Below are positions 1-11,112 of a stretch of DNA of 64,000 bases, piece by piece (the first letter of the stretch is position 1; the number at the start of each line of letters is the position of its first letter). Under the pieces are notes generated by a model. That model was not told the DNA's origin, did not search any database, and was given only the letters and a program-made list of their open reading frames with translations. Position numbers and translations under genes: made by a program. The stretch is taken from NCBI GenBank assembly GCA_023159155.1, contig JAJNNX010000059.1, positions 186,001 through 250,000 on the forward strand. The letters run 5' to 3'. Source of the stretch: Ustulina deusta (taxonomy: Eukaryota > Ascomycota > Sordariomycetes > Xylariales > Xylariaceae).

Positions 1-3000
1 TTCTCGCGCGCAAAACATGTTCACCACACCCATACCTTGCATTTAGGAGCGAGAACCTGGCAGATCTAGAGATGTGCCTTTGGCGTAGATGCCGGTGTTG
101 GCCACTTCATTGTCACTGGTCCGTCTGGGATTTGAAGGAAACATGCATTGAACCAAAATCCCAATCTAGGTATTCAAATGCAAGCGAGAAGCCTATCTCG
201 GGTGTGGTACAACATGGGTTCATGGAAATGCGGCAAATGAGGAGTTAGAGGGCGGTTGCTATTGTATTTACCCAAACCTTAGGTGAAACCATATCCAATC
301 GAAAGGCACGAATGTAGACACCCTAATCGCAAGGTATGGCGCGTAAGCTAGCTTAAAAGGTTTGAGACCAGGCTATCTGTTACATGTGAAGAGATGTTAC
401 TTAGAATTCTGAAGCACGACGAAAGAAAAAAAAAAAAAGGAGGGGTATCTGGCGGTTTCAAAAGATTGAAACAGAATATACCCCCTGTCGGGACCTCGAC
501 ATGATGGTAGGTGAAAGACACTTGTCGTTGCGCAAAGGTTTCTACAACGCTACTGTGGACTAGGTAGTCTCAACTATATATAGGAATCTTCCTTGTTGTC
601 CTGGTCCGTGACACCCCCAAAAGCTTAACTCGTGCTCCTTTCAAGCACGACATGAGGTGTTTATAGCAGTCCATGGTACCAACATCACAAGACATGTGTC
701 ATGGATTTCTATCTGGACGTGTGTGACCCCTAGCGGATGCTGGAAGGAGGGAATCTATATACATATACCTAGTTAGGCAGAGGCCTGGCCGGCAGCTGAT
801 GATTTTGGAGCCTCCGCGCAATAATAATCATTCCTTCTTTCATGTATTATAGGTACCGGCTCAATGAAGCTGTCAAGTAGTGCCAAAACGTTGCCTGGTA
901 TGAGGACTAATTATCCCACAGATTTGGGGGAAAATAAATTACTCGCAGGAAGATGACCTGCAGTGCAACTTCAACACCGAGAGAAAAGAAACTAGAGGCG
1001 GTGTGTTATTTCTGTCAGCCTTGCTATTCTCTCAAGTACGTAGTCGGTAGAGTGAATGAGCCTTTAACGCTAAACCATGTACAGTTGGATTGGCTCCGTT
1101 TGCGTCAAGTAGCAGATTGGTGCCTTTACAGCTACCTAGGACATTGTAAGTAGAGGATGCTCGGTATATCTGGTAGGTCATGACTTTCGATTACTTTCCC
1201 ATTATAAAAATAGTTTAATATAAATTTAGGCACACCGCCTATTGCTCTCTATCTACTCTGCACGTCATGTTTAGTTTGCACACTGCATGGGTGAAAAAGA
1301 TGAGCATAAACCACTTACTACCTAGTAGGTAAGAGGAAGAAGCTGTGTCGCCCACTACACATCCTAGCGTAGGCATAAATTACCGACTATATGTAGGCAG
1401 ACACCCCGGGAGCAATGGGTAGCGAGGTAGGTAGGTACACCTATAGTAGAGCTACATATGCTGTTGCAATACCTACCTACCTAGACATAGTACTAGGTAG
1501 GGATGGAGGGGCTACCTGGCCGCCTCACCTTGTAGGTAGCTTGTCAGGAGGGGTTGGGCGGAGACGGAAGGGCTCGTGCATTAAGAGGTGTAGTGTATGT
1601 ATACCAGCTCGATAATCAAGATCGGTAGCCGAAATGTCCGGCAGCTACACTAGGTATGTTCAATACATGGATGAAATCCCATCAAAACAAGGACAGACAC
1701 GGCTTTATTCTGGACTAGAATAGGTTCGGCGTTAAGAACTAACCGAAAGACGTTCCAGACCCTGCGCGCAACAATGATTATTCTCACCGGGACCTACAAT
1801 TCACGGTTCAATGGAAGTTCAACAAGTTGTCTGTGCCTTCGCAAGGGTAGGATTAAACGAGGGTTTCAAGCACCATCCAGTGCACACGGGCGGTAGTGAA
1901 CCAGTAAGAGCAAAGCTAAATAATTAAAAGGATTCCGGTTGGATAGCGGCCGACTCCGACGACTCGCCTCGGTGCACTACCTGTATTGTACCCCTACACC
2001 CAAGTACACTAAGAGTGTATACCGGGAGGGTAATTGCAAGCGGTTAGGGACAGAAAAGGGGCAAAATGAAGATTAAGACAGGGATAACAGAGATTCAACG
2101 TCAATAAGGCTGACGAACAGCCCGTGCGACGGGCAGCAAAAGAACGCATTGCATTGAGATCGCTGACTAGTGCGAGATCTTGTTGGGATACCAAAAATCG
2201 GTTCATACTTGCATATGTACAAGGTGGCTGTAATACAATGTCGGCAATGCGGAAAATAACTTTCCATGTGCGTACTAAGAGATCGTACGATAGGGAGGGA
2301 GTCTCGGGAGAAGGCAGTAAAGCACATCTCCTTACACGTAACAAGTAGGTACACCACACTACACGATTTACCCTCTGGCACTTAAAGATCTCGCCAATGA
2401 TCCCAAGTCGTGTGCGCAGTCCGCCGGGAGCAGCCGCGGAGTCCGACGTGGGCGCCGCCACGATCGATCGGGTCATTAATAGACCGCAGACGTCGGAACG
2501 CTTCCAATTCGGCCAGTCCTTTCCACCACCCGGATGCCCACTTCAGATAGAGACCCGTGGTTGTATTGGCCGAGGGGGACTGGTAATCGCGGGAGTCATA
2601 GCGAGAGAGAGAGGAACGCGTCGCCGAGTCGTAAAGACGTGCGTGTGCGTGCGTGTTGATATCTAATGCTCGTGTAGTCTGGATCTCGCCGATCCGATGG
2701 GATGCTAAAACCGGGACCACCCAATAATAGGCTCGAGTTGGCCCCGAAAAAATGCGGAAGGGATTCGCCTAGCCCCGGCGTGAAGAGAACGGCCACGTGA
2801 TGAAGCTACCTAAAGATGACATCGACTACGAGGGCTGTGCTCACAGGACCCAGCTCGCTCAGCTGACGACAGCCCTGGAAATAGTAACAGGACCTCTGAG
2901 CAGCATTTCAAGCACCATCTAGTGAATCAGCAAGGAATACGATTCAGTCTGCCCGTGATAAATTCGAGCTGTTCCTCGCTTCTCGAGTGGTGAGAATACG

Positions 3001-5875
3001 TGGATGGACTGGAAGGGTACCACTTCGATTCTGGCAAATATACACTACTACATATACAACCGACTGTGACGAACTTGCGGCACGTGGTGGAGCATGAGTA
3101 CCGGCAGATGCGGGAAGAAAATACCATACATGGGGTAGTTGGAGATTGTGTACCACGTACATAGCCTGAGAAATTAACAAGACGGCCTACGGAAACATGA
3201 TTGAAAATAGGTGGCTTTGGCCAGTTTTAACTGCTAATATCTCGAGGCGATGTTCGGTAATAAGGCTAATAGCATCGGGATGTGTGTGGCTTCTGGCACT
3301 TGTATTTCGTAAGCATCTCGGGCACGTATCCTGAAGTAATCCATAGCGGAAAGGGTACCAAGCGCATACTTCATGCAGAGAGGCGTCTACTTGGCTGAGA
3401 GCGGAATGCGGCGCATGCGTGGCGCTGTGATCACCGACGGACTCTTGAAACCGAAGGTATATCTGTACTTACACGTGTACACTAGACGAGTATAGTATAT
3501 TTCCGGGTAAAAAATTGAGTCTTTTATGGCCAATGGGAATTTTGGATTCGGCGATCTGGTTGATTGTAAGCAAGAACTAGTGTACACTAGGTATCCTTTC
3601 CTCCCTAGGGCAGCATGCTGCCCAAGTTTAAACTCTCCCCACCTGTTCTGGAAGTACCTAGTCTAGTGTACGTACATCTACTAGTACCTACCTAGGTAAT
3701 GTACAGCAGATACCCACCGCCGTAGTACACGAGTTAGGTGTCGAGCCCTGTTCACGGCACTGTCTATTGCTTATCCGACATACCTACTAAGTACCTATCC
3801 CATACAAACCCCCCCAGTCGGCAACGCACGCCTCATACGATGTGCCCTCTAGCCTTGCATATGGCCTGATCTCCCCACTTGGCTAGATTATTGGGTCATT
3901 TGCCCTGGCAGGACCAGTTAGTTCCAGACCGGCTCTCGCTCCCCTTCATTGCCCTCCTCCTGTCCGTTCAATGTTATAGGTAGGCATTCAGATTTTATAC
4001 CAGCTCATCTAGACCTGCTACTAGTGTGCAGATGAACAACAACAACCATGATACGCATGCTCTGGAGCTGTAGTGTACACCAGGTATACGGGGTACAGGT
4101 AAATACCTATGCGAAGAGATCCTTTGATCTTGAAATGATACAACTGTGCCTACACTACAGTACACCTACAAGGCAGGTAGGTACTTCTCTTGCCCATCCA
4201 CCCCCCTCCCTCCTCTTAAAGGGCTCCGCTTCCTCCTTCGCGCAGCAAAAGTCAGGCCACAATTACCAAGTCTCCCACACACCTCATGGCAATCGTGCTC
4301 ATCACTGGGGCATTTTATCGCCCATGTTTCTCTACACCATTGGCTGCTCAATGCCAGGTATTGTATACCTCGGCGGTGTTCTCTCGAGAAAGTAGCATGT
4401 GCATCATCGAATTCGCAATCCCCCACTTGACCGAACCCCTGACAGACCCTAACCTCCCTGACCGCAGATAACCTACCTTGCTGTCAGAGTCGAAATAGAG
4501 TGTAGGTACAGTAAAACATGAACCGAGTGGACGGGTGTATGTATAATCTACACAGGTGTAGGTATTATCACGTAGGTACCCTCTAGTGTAGGTAGGTAGT
4601 AGTACAGGACCACTGTAGGTAGGTAGGTAGGTTGTTACATGGAGTATACAAGGGAGGCAGGTTGGCAACGGACCGTGTGTGTGCTGGAGGATGAGTGATG
4701 GCTGTTTACCTTGGTATCTTGTTCCGGGCGTTACCTAATATTGATCGTTGCATTTCATCTGTCAAACCGCAATACTCCCCCGTCCAAGGCCAAGGTACGC
4801 GAAGGTCTGATACCTCCCTACACTGCACTCCTCCTAACGTTTCTCGATTCTTCGAACCGCCTTCTATCGTTCTTCCTTGTGCGGACAGGTGGAATATTCA
4901 CCCTGTGCATCCCGGTCCAGACACCCATCCCCAAGAGATCCCGATATTTTCGAGGTATACATACCTCGCCTATTGCCCAGGTTGGCATCTCTAGCCGCAA
5001 GGGGACCCCGTGCAACAGAGAGCGTGAGCCCTGTCAATATACGGTATACCGTGTCATATACCTACCTACCCTACCCAGGATACGACCTGGCTTCATCGTC
5101 GTCCTAATTTGCCCGCCGTCCTCTCGTCCGTCGTTCTTCTGCCTCCTCCCCATCCTATACACCGTCCTTGTACCCTACCTACACTACGTGCCGCACCAGT
5201 GCCCATTATCCTGTATCTGACTACTCTGGCCAAGCATCGCGCTCCCGCTGCCGCCACAGAGGTCAGGCCATTTTCGTCCTTTTCGTGTTCGCTTCTCCCA
5301 GTGTCGGGCGGTCTCGGCCATTGTGCTATGGTATCGGCCGCGCAAGGTGCAAAGATCCTTTGGAAAGTCCCTGATGATACTGGATTCTCTGCCTGAGCTG
5401 GCCATTACTATCCCCAAACCGATCGTGAGAATCGTACCCCTCCATTGACTGATCCGACTTCCCCCGTTTATCTAACTTATCGTGCCTACAAGAAGAGACT
5501 GGGTGCTCCTCGTTCCTGGCAAGGGATTCTCCTCTGCATCAGATGTTCCGGATCCAACTATAGTCCATTCGCCACAACACAACAGCAACCCACTAATACT
5601 GGTGGTGTCTCCGTCGTAGTATACGCAAAGACATCTCGCCTATTTGACATAATCGACAACGACCATAACTCATCCTATTTATTGTTTGGTTTTTGTTCAG
5701 TCGAGACGCCAAACCGAGAGAGTTCTCTCGACATATACAAACAGCCCGTGTCGGCCGCCACTTGTCATATCCTCCCGACTTATCCGACCCCCGATTCTAC
5801 CTTACAGCATATCGAACTGGGGAAACTCAGTGGTCGGGCCTAACGGTCTTCTCTCAACGTGTCAGGAGAGTCGTC
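1..5875. other. Gene-poor intergenic region
   Basis: No coding region is convincing here; open frames are under 175 codons, overlap on both strands and resemble no family I know. It holds many short TAGGTAGG/TACCTACC stretches, especially at about 1320-1560, 3590-3740 and 4500-4650. Two short similar patches lie near 1867 and 2907. The last 1.1 kb, from about 4750, is pyrimidine-rich with several small upstream ATG frames and probably contains the promoter and leader of the bHLH gene at 5876. Confidence 0.6.
1320..1560. repeat. TAGG/CCTA microrepeat cluster
   Basis: Short interspersed copies of TAGGTAGG, TACCTACCTA and TACTAGGTAG are packed into this stretch. The same motif family recurs around 3590-3740, 4500-4650 and 57150-57380. 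Such TAGGTACCT-like microrepeats are common in Sordariomycete intergenic DNA; I see no element boundaries or coding content. Confidence 0.6.
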
Positions 5876-7455
5876 ATGGATGCACGTGTCATGCAAGACA
5901 TCGACGGCTATTCATCTTCCTGTGTTAATGTAAGTTTGGCTAATCATTCCGCACCCGCTTGGATGATCGGCGGAGTACCCCGGACTATTTAGTCGTTAAC
6001 ATCCACCAGGGTCCCGAGACCTTCTTCGACAACTCCGCAGACTTTACTCAGCAATTTGCATCAACCAACTTCTGGGATACTCTTGACGACTCGTCCACGT
6101 CAAGTTTCGTGAATTCGGCGGCGGCCTCCGTCTCGCGGCAAACGCCAAGCACCACCGCTAATTCGCCGGCCTCTCATACATCTGCTGAGTTGCCCAGTAA
6201 GCCGATCTACCAGTCTCACAAACATAGCATTCCTGGGAAGTCTGGGCCAAAGAAGCGGAGGTGCTCAGAAGAATCGAAGACATCAAGGGTTATCCAAGAT
6301 CCGTCCGCACTTGATTGCTCCGACTACTGGCTTCGCTTTGACAGTGACAACGAAAGCTTAGATCAGTTCTTGGACTATAGCTCGCAGGACACCAAGCACG
6401 TAGGTCCCTTTTGTTCTGCATCTACGTGTGGTGGAGAAAAGGGGACGGGCGCTAGCTTTTCATCGAACTTCGCTGAGTCTTTCGCTGATGCACAGGTCAG
6501 GTCGCTGAGTCTAAGCCGTCCTCTTTCAAAGACAAGCACGGTCGGGACGACCGGCGACGCCAACAAAGTGGCTCTACCGCCAGTGACAAGCGAACTCATC
6601 GACGATAGCGCTCTAGACCAGGCGCTCTCAGATGATGATGATCTATTTTCCATGGCTCTTGTTCACGAACTAGGAAAGGCGACGACTAGCGCACCAGCGC
6701 CGCCACCCGAGCCCCAAGAGAGGCTTTATTCTACCCCCTTAAGCTGGGAACAGCCCCGCCCCGGTTACCACATGAATTACGTGAACGCAAATATGCCTAT
6801 CGGCGACGCAGAGCGTCAGCGTCTTTTGGCAATTGCCCTGGGCACAGGACAAGCACCAGCGCAGCAAAATTCTCGACCGCCAGCAGTAGCGGACTTCCAC
6901 TTCGAGATGACACAGAGCCCTTCAGATTCAACAAGCAATACTCCAGAACCAAAACCCCGAAACGCGCCAACAAGACCGGCTGGGCCTTCGCGAAAGAACT
7001 CATCAGAGACGGGAGAGAAACTAAAGGAGAAACCAAAGAACAGCGAACGAGCAGCACACAACGATATCGAGAGGAAATATCGCACTAATCTAAAAGATAA
7101 AATCGCCGAACTGCGCGATGCCATACCATCTCTACGCGCTATACCGGAGGATGACGATCCAAATTCACCAGCTGGCTCATCGAGGACAGCACCCAAGGTC
7201 AGCAAGGTAATTTTCTGCACCCCCTCCCGCTACCTCCCTTTTGGCTTCACATGCTGATTAGTTTCTCAGGGCACAGTTCTGACAAAGGCAACCGAATACA
7301 TCCATCAACTAGAGCGAAGGAACCGCTCAGTTGCGCAGAAGAATGAGGAGTTGGCTCGAAGACTTCAAGCCTTCGAGCAACTTGTCGGTGCCCCCGCTGG
7401 GTCCAACTGGCGGCCTCAAGGATACGGAGGTCCAGTATACAACCAACGTTTCTAA
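5876..7455 (+). CDS. SREBP-type bHLH transcription factor without membrane anchor
   Basis: A three-exon gene: 5876-5929, 6010-7206 and 7270-7455, giving about 478 residues. The introns (5930-6009, 7207-7269) have GTAAGT and GTAATT donors, and all phases close. The start is the ATG at 5876; the acceptor at 6009, preceded by GTTAAC, is the only nearby one restoring frame. The basic helix-loop-helix lies near residues 364-440. Its basic region reads NDIERKYRTNLKDKI, with tyrosine where most bHLH factors have arginine; that is the hallmark of sterol regulatory element binding proteins. The last intron splits helix 2, and the C-terminus continues as a leucine-zipper-like segment (LTKATEYIHQLERRN). 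There is no transmembrane segment, so this matches the short soluble class (A. fumigatus SrbB, N. crassa SAH-2) rather than membrane-tethered SrbA. A nuclear role in sterol, hypoxia or carbon responses is inferred. The N-terminal 340 residues are Ser/Pro/Thr-rich and low complexity. Confidence 0.9.
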
Positions 7456-8359
7456 TGGGATGATGAGCTGCTCTTTCTCAAGGGCTTCATCATTTCTACA
7501 CAAAACTTGGCGCGTTTATATTTACTAGACGCCGAAAGTTTTTCACCAATTGCATTTATCGGCGCGTCCTCGGCAGCGGTGTTTTGGGAGAAACAAAAAA
7601 GGGCGGACCATACTGTACGCAGGACACACTCACCTCACAAATCTGACGAAGGCATGAATAATGAAACTGGTTCGGGGGGAAAGAAAAGTCAATTCTAGAC
7701 TACTACATTATCCTGCATAGCTCCTTCCCTTTCCGGTTTACTCTTGTCATGCTTTCTTTCTGATCAATACGTCACGAAAAATATAGCGGCGAAATTAGCA
7801 TAATGCACGGATGGAAGAAAGACTGGGGAGGTGGATTGTTTCTTTTCTGTTTCATTTTGCCCCCTCCCTTGTATGATACCACCGCTTCGCTTCAGAAGCT
7901 TGCCTGAGCACATATATTGACATCCATGGAGCAGAAATCCATCCTATGGATTAAATCAATCACATATTGAGTTGGTCGAGAGAATCCAACAGACTAGAGA
8001 TAGATGTTAACGGCTTTGTGGCTGGCACATGGAGCTTTGCTTATATGAACTATTAATACGTTAAATAGCAAAATCAACAATACTAATCAAAGCCAACCAA
8101 TTTTGGTAGCTTACTCCTTACAATATAGGGTACTGGTGGCCTTTTTTCCCTTTTTCTTTTTCGTTTGCAGCAGCGTATAATTATACGTCCTTGATTCTCT
8201 TGAATGAGTACCTAGCATGATACAGGTGATAGCGCGGCAGTCTATGAATAATTACAGGTACAGTATCTCTTACTTACTGTACATCTTATTGCGCCATATT
8301 CTAGTTATAGGGTTGATGGGTGTGTACAAGAATGCCTATATAATAAGTGGAGAGAGTAC
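7456..8359. other. Intergenic, convergent 3' ends
   Basis: About 0.9 kb between the stop of the bHLH gene and the stop of the convergent aminopeptidase gene. It is AT-rich with poly-T and TATA-like runs, probably 3' untranslated sequence. No further gene seen. Confidence 0.6.
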
Positions 8360-9895
8360 TTAATTCCCTGATATCCTCGACAGCGCCTCGATATCCTCAA
8401 CCTCTTTGACTGCCTCGGTAGTCAGAATGAGAGGGTTATCATCACCCACGGCAATACTATCCTCAATACGCACGGCCAAGCCACGGAAGTGTCGAGGGAA
8501 CCGCTCATCGTCGGGCACATACACGCCAGGCTCGATCGTGATACAGTGACCTTCCCTCAGGCGCACGTTTCGCGGGTATCCTGGCACGTCATGGACGTCG
8601 AGCCCGATGTAGTGTCCTACGTGGTGCGGGAAGAGGATATCCATCGCGTTCCCGCCGAGGTCAAAGCCAAGTTGTGCGAGCTCCTGGCGTAGCGAGCGCT
8701 CCGTGATGCTGTGCAGCTGGTCGAGCGTCAGGTTGGCACTCGCGCGACAAAGCGACACGGACGAGCGCTGCGCTTTGAGGACGGCGCTGTATAGGTCCCG
8801 CTGCGCGGGGCTGAATCGCCCGGATACCGGCCACGTGCGCGTGATGTCCGTGATATACGTGCCGTATTCGCCGCCCGCGTCCACGAGCACCATGTCCTCG
8901 GGCTCTAGAGGCGCGTTGTTCAGCACGTAGTGAATCAGCGTACCCCGCGACCCGCCGGCCACGACGGGGATATACGCCTGCCCGTCCAGCCCGGACATCT
9001 GGTACTGGTACTCGAGGAAGGCGGCCAGCCGCTTCTCCGACGTCCAGGTGCGCTGCATTGCGGCTGTGATGGCGCGGCCCGAGGCCTGCCCTGCGTGTCG
9101 CATGTTCGCGATCTCGGCGGGCGATTTTATCGCGCGCAGAGAGTTGACGTGCGGCTTTAATGCGCTGAATGACGAGACGTGCGGGGCGGCGAGCTTGACC
9201 GTGTTTCCAAAAGGCGTTTCTGCGCCGTGTCTGGTGAGCTCGGCGTCGGTGAATATCTCCGTAACGCCCTTCAGCGCGCTGGTTAGCAGCTCGACGGAGC
9301 GCCCGATGTCCCCGGCCTCATCCGCATTCCAGACGTCCCGGGCGGCGTCGACACCACTCCATGGCCCGTGCCATTGCTCGCTCCGGGGGTCCTTGGGGCG
9401 GCAGAGGAGGTGGAAGATGTAATCGCCCGGCGCATCCCCCGTCTTGCGCAGCACGGCCAGGGACTCGGGCTCGCTGAACCCGGTGAGGTAGAGGAAGTTG
9501 GATTCTTGCCGGAAGGCGTGGAACACGGCGCCGCTCCGGTATGTGAGGTCCGCGGAGCGCAGGACCACGGCCGAGTCGGCGGGGAGAAGGGCGCAGAGGG
9601 CCGACCGGCGCTCGTGGTACTCTTGTGCGGTTATGCCCGGCGTCAACTCGCCGGCTTTGAGGAGGTGTGGGTGCGTTTCGTGGACGGGCTGCCCGAAGAG
9701 CAGCTGCGAGGCCGGAATCGAGGTTGAATAGAATCGGCTAGTGCTATGTTGGCTTAATGTCCGCCGAGACTGGATCTGGGATAGGTGTCGTCGGGGTAGA
9801 GAGGTCGAAATTGATCTCGATTGGGGACATGATGGGCGGGGTTGCTGTTCAAGGCATTTCTTGAGATGCCGTATAGGCAGTCTGCTTGGTCTCAT
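8360..9895 (-). CDS. ICP55: Mitochondrial intermediate-cleaving Xaa-Pro aminopeptidase (ICP55-like, M24B)
   Basis: A single-exon gene of 511 residues. The first 60 or so are rich in Arg and Ser with almost no acid, as in a mitochondrial presequence. Next comes the aminopeptidase-P N-terminal domain, with the characteristic GQPVHETHPHLLKAGE and YRSGAVFHAFRQESNFLYLTG regions. The creatinase-fold catalytic domain follows. All five metal ligands are visible: Asp in LVDAGGEYG and Asp in YITDITRTW (about residues 338 and 349), His in HHVGHYIGLD (about 427), Glu in IEPGVY (about 454) and Glu in VRIEDS (about 477). Family knowledge: Icp55 removes one destabilising residue from matrix proteins after MPP cleavage, stabilising them against N-end-rule turnover. 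Length and domain order match the fungal family. The gene body is more GC-rich than its flanks. It converges on the bHLH gene. Confidence 0.93.
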   Translation of the reverse strand: MRPSRLPIRHLKKCLEQQPRPSCPQSRSISTSLPRRHLSQIQSRRTLSQHSTSRFYSTSIPASQLLFGQPVHETHPHLLKAGELTPGITAQEYHERRSALCALLPADSAVVLRSADLTYRSGAVFHAFRQESNFLYLTGFSEPESLAVLRKTGDAPGDYIFHLLCRPKDPRSEQWHGPWSGVDAARDVWNADEAGDIGRSVELLTSALKGVTEIFTDAELTRHGAETPFGNTVKLAAPHVSSFSALKPHVNSLRAIKSPAEIANMRHAGQASGRAITAAMQRTWTSEKRLAAFLEYQYQMSGLDGQAYIPVVAGGSRGTLIHYVLNNAPLEPEDMVLVDAGGEYGTYITDITRTWPVSGRFSPAQRDLYSAVLKAQRSSVSLCRASANLTLDQLHSITERSLRQELAQLGFDLGGNAMDILFPHHVGHYIGLDVHDVPGYPRNVRLREGHCITIEPGVYVPDDERFPRHFRGLAVRIEDSIAVGDDNPLILTTEAVKEVEDIEALSRISGN

Positions 9896-11112
9896 GGCAA
9901 GGCTGTGAACGATGGGGGGGGGGGGGCTATAATAATGGCCCGCTTTGTATCATGGTATGCTGGATTAAACACGATCACTCCCAAACCTGTGAGAAATAAT
10001 GAACGACTAATGTTGAATTAGAGAGTGATAGTCTAGGATCCTTCACTGCTGATATTGGATTTCAGGGAGCAATTCAATTGTCCTCCAATGCGTCAACAGG
10101 ACTGGTTCGTGGACCAGGACGAAAATGATAGGCTAGTAGTGGTGTTCTTTAGAGGGGTGTGGATTTTGAGGCGCAAGATGATCGCCTGATATGCGAAGGT
10201 TTTTCTAGAATACCTAGCAAAAGATTCCAAGACATTACCCAAACTGGCAATAAGCTTTAGCGGTGCTAGGCCAAAGCGGAATGGTGCTGGATGGTTGCTG
10301 TGCACCACGCTGAACTGTTTGTTGTAGTGGGGTAGCGTTGGGCTATTTTTGTTGGTTTGTTGTGTTATGACCTTATTCGGATAGGTCCGAGGCTGGTAGT
10401 GGCGCTGTGGCACCCAGGGCAGGTACCCAGCGCCGACCTGTCAGTGCGTGTGCCCCGTGCGCGCCGCCCTTTTCAGCGGGTAGCCAGGGCGTAGCACCAT
10501 TTGCATGTTCGCCACGGAAATACCACTACACGCATTCTTTCACCTCATCCCTCTTGCTCGGATTGAGGCTGCATTGATTGTCTTCCCGAGCTCTGTCTGC
10601 ACTGGCGTGTTTCCCGCGGTTCCTGAGCCATTGATTGTCCTCGAAGCTGTGTTGCGGGTTTTCTACGTCTCAATGTCCCCCTAACATCGACTACCGCTCG
10701 CGTCGTGCTTCTTCCACCAGCCACGCTCTCAGGTCTCGCGTATGTCCTCCAGTACGGAGCCCCTCCCATTCGCCTACTTATTTGCCAACATACATCTCGG
10801 CTCCCCAACTACCCAAACCACAACCACGCTTTGCCCTCCCGTACTGATTTAACTCCTCGATGATTAGGATTAAAGTTTGTGGTTGTCGACTCCTAGGCCC
10901 GAGAGCTTGCTGTCACCTCGGTGTTAGCCAACACGAGCACATCCACTCACGTGCACCCGCGACCTCGGCCTTGACCACGACCACAACCACGACCGCAACC
11001 ACGACCGCAACCACGACCACGACCACGACCACGACCAGACCCAACCTCCCCCGATTCCACGATTCCCCTTCGCATCCTCCCACCCCCCTGAGCATGGTCA
11101 GAAGTTTGTTAT
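9896..11112. other. Intergenic, divergent promoters
   Basis: About 1.2 kb between the divergent ICP55-like and Dbf4-like genes. It contains a homopolymer run of G at about 9916-9927 and, near 10975-11037, an imperfect CCACGA hexamer array. The longest open frame, 106 codons on the minus strand, looks like no known protein. Confidence 0.6.
10974..11037. repeat. Imperfect hexanucleotide repeat (CCACGA/CCACAA/CCGCAA)
   Basis: Around ten tandem copies of a hexamer varying between CCACGA, CCACAA and CCGCAA. It ends about 75 bases before the first ATG of the Dbf4-like gene, so it is probably within its promoter or leader. It makes Thr-rich and Val-rich spurious frames on the two strands. A microsatellite is the simplest explanation. 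Confidence 0.85.

Noticed and set aside
2009..2476. 155-codon minus-strand frame
   Set aside because: It overlaps other frames on both strands, has no domain or sensible composition, and lies in microrepeat-rich intergenic DNA.
4711..5220. 169-codon plus-strand frame rich in Pro, Leu and Tyr
   Set aside because: It comes from pyrimidine-rich promoter sequence with overlapping frames in all phases; no similarity to a protein and no splice support.
6375..7220. Minus-strand frames opposite the bHLH gene
   Set aside because: They are shadows of the coding strand; the plus frame carries a clear bHLH domain.
8489..9731. Plus-strand frames opposite the aminopeptidase gene
   Set aside because: Antisense shadows caused by high GC in the ICP55-like coding region.
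10093..10413. 106-codon minus-strand frame
   Set aside because: No recognisable features and no conserved motif; consistent with chance in a 1.2 kb intergenic region.
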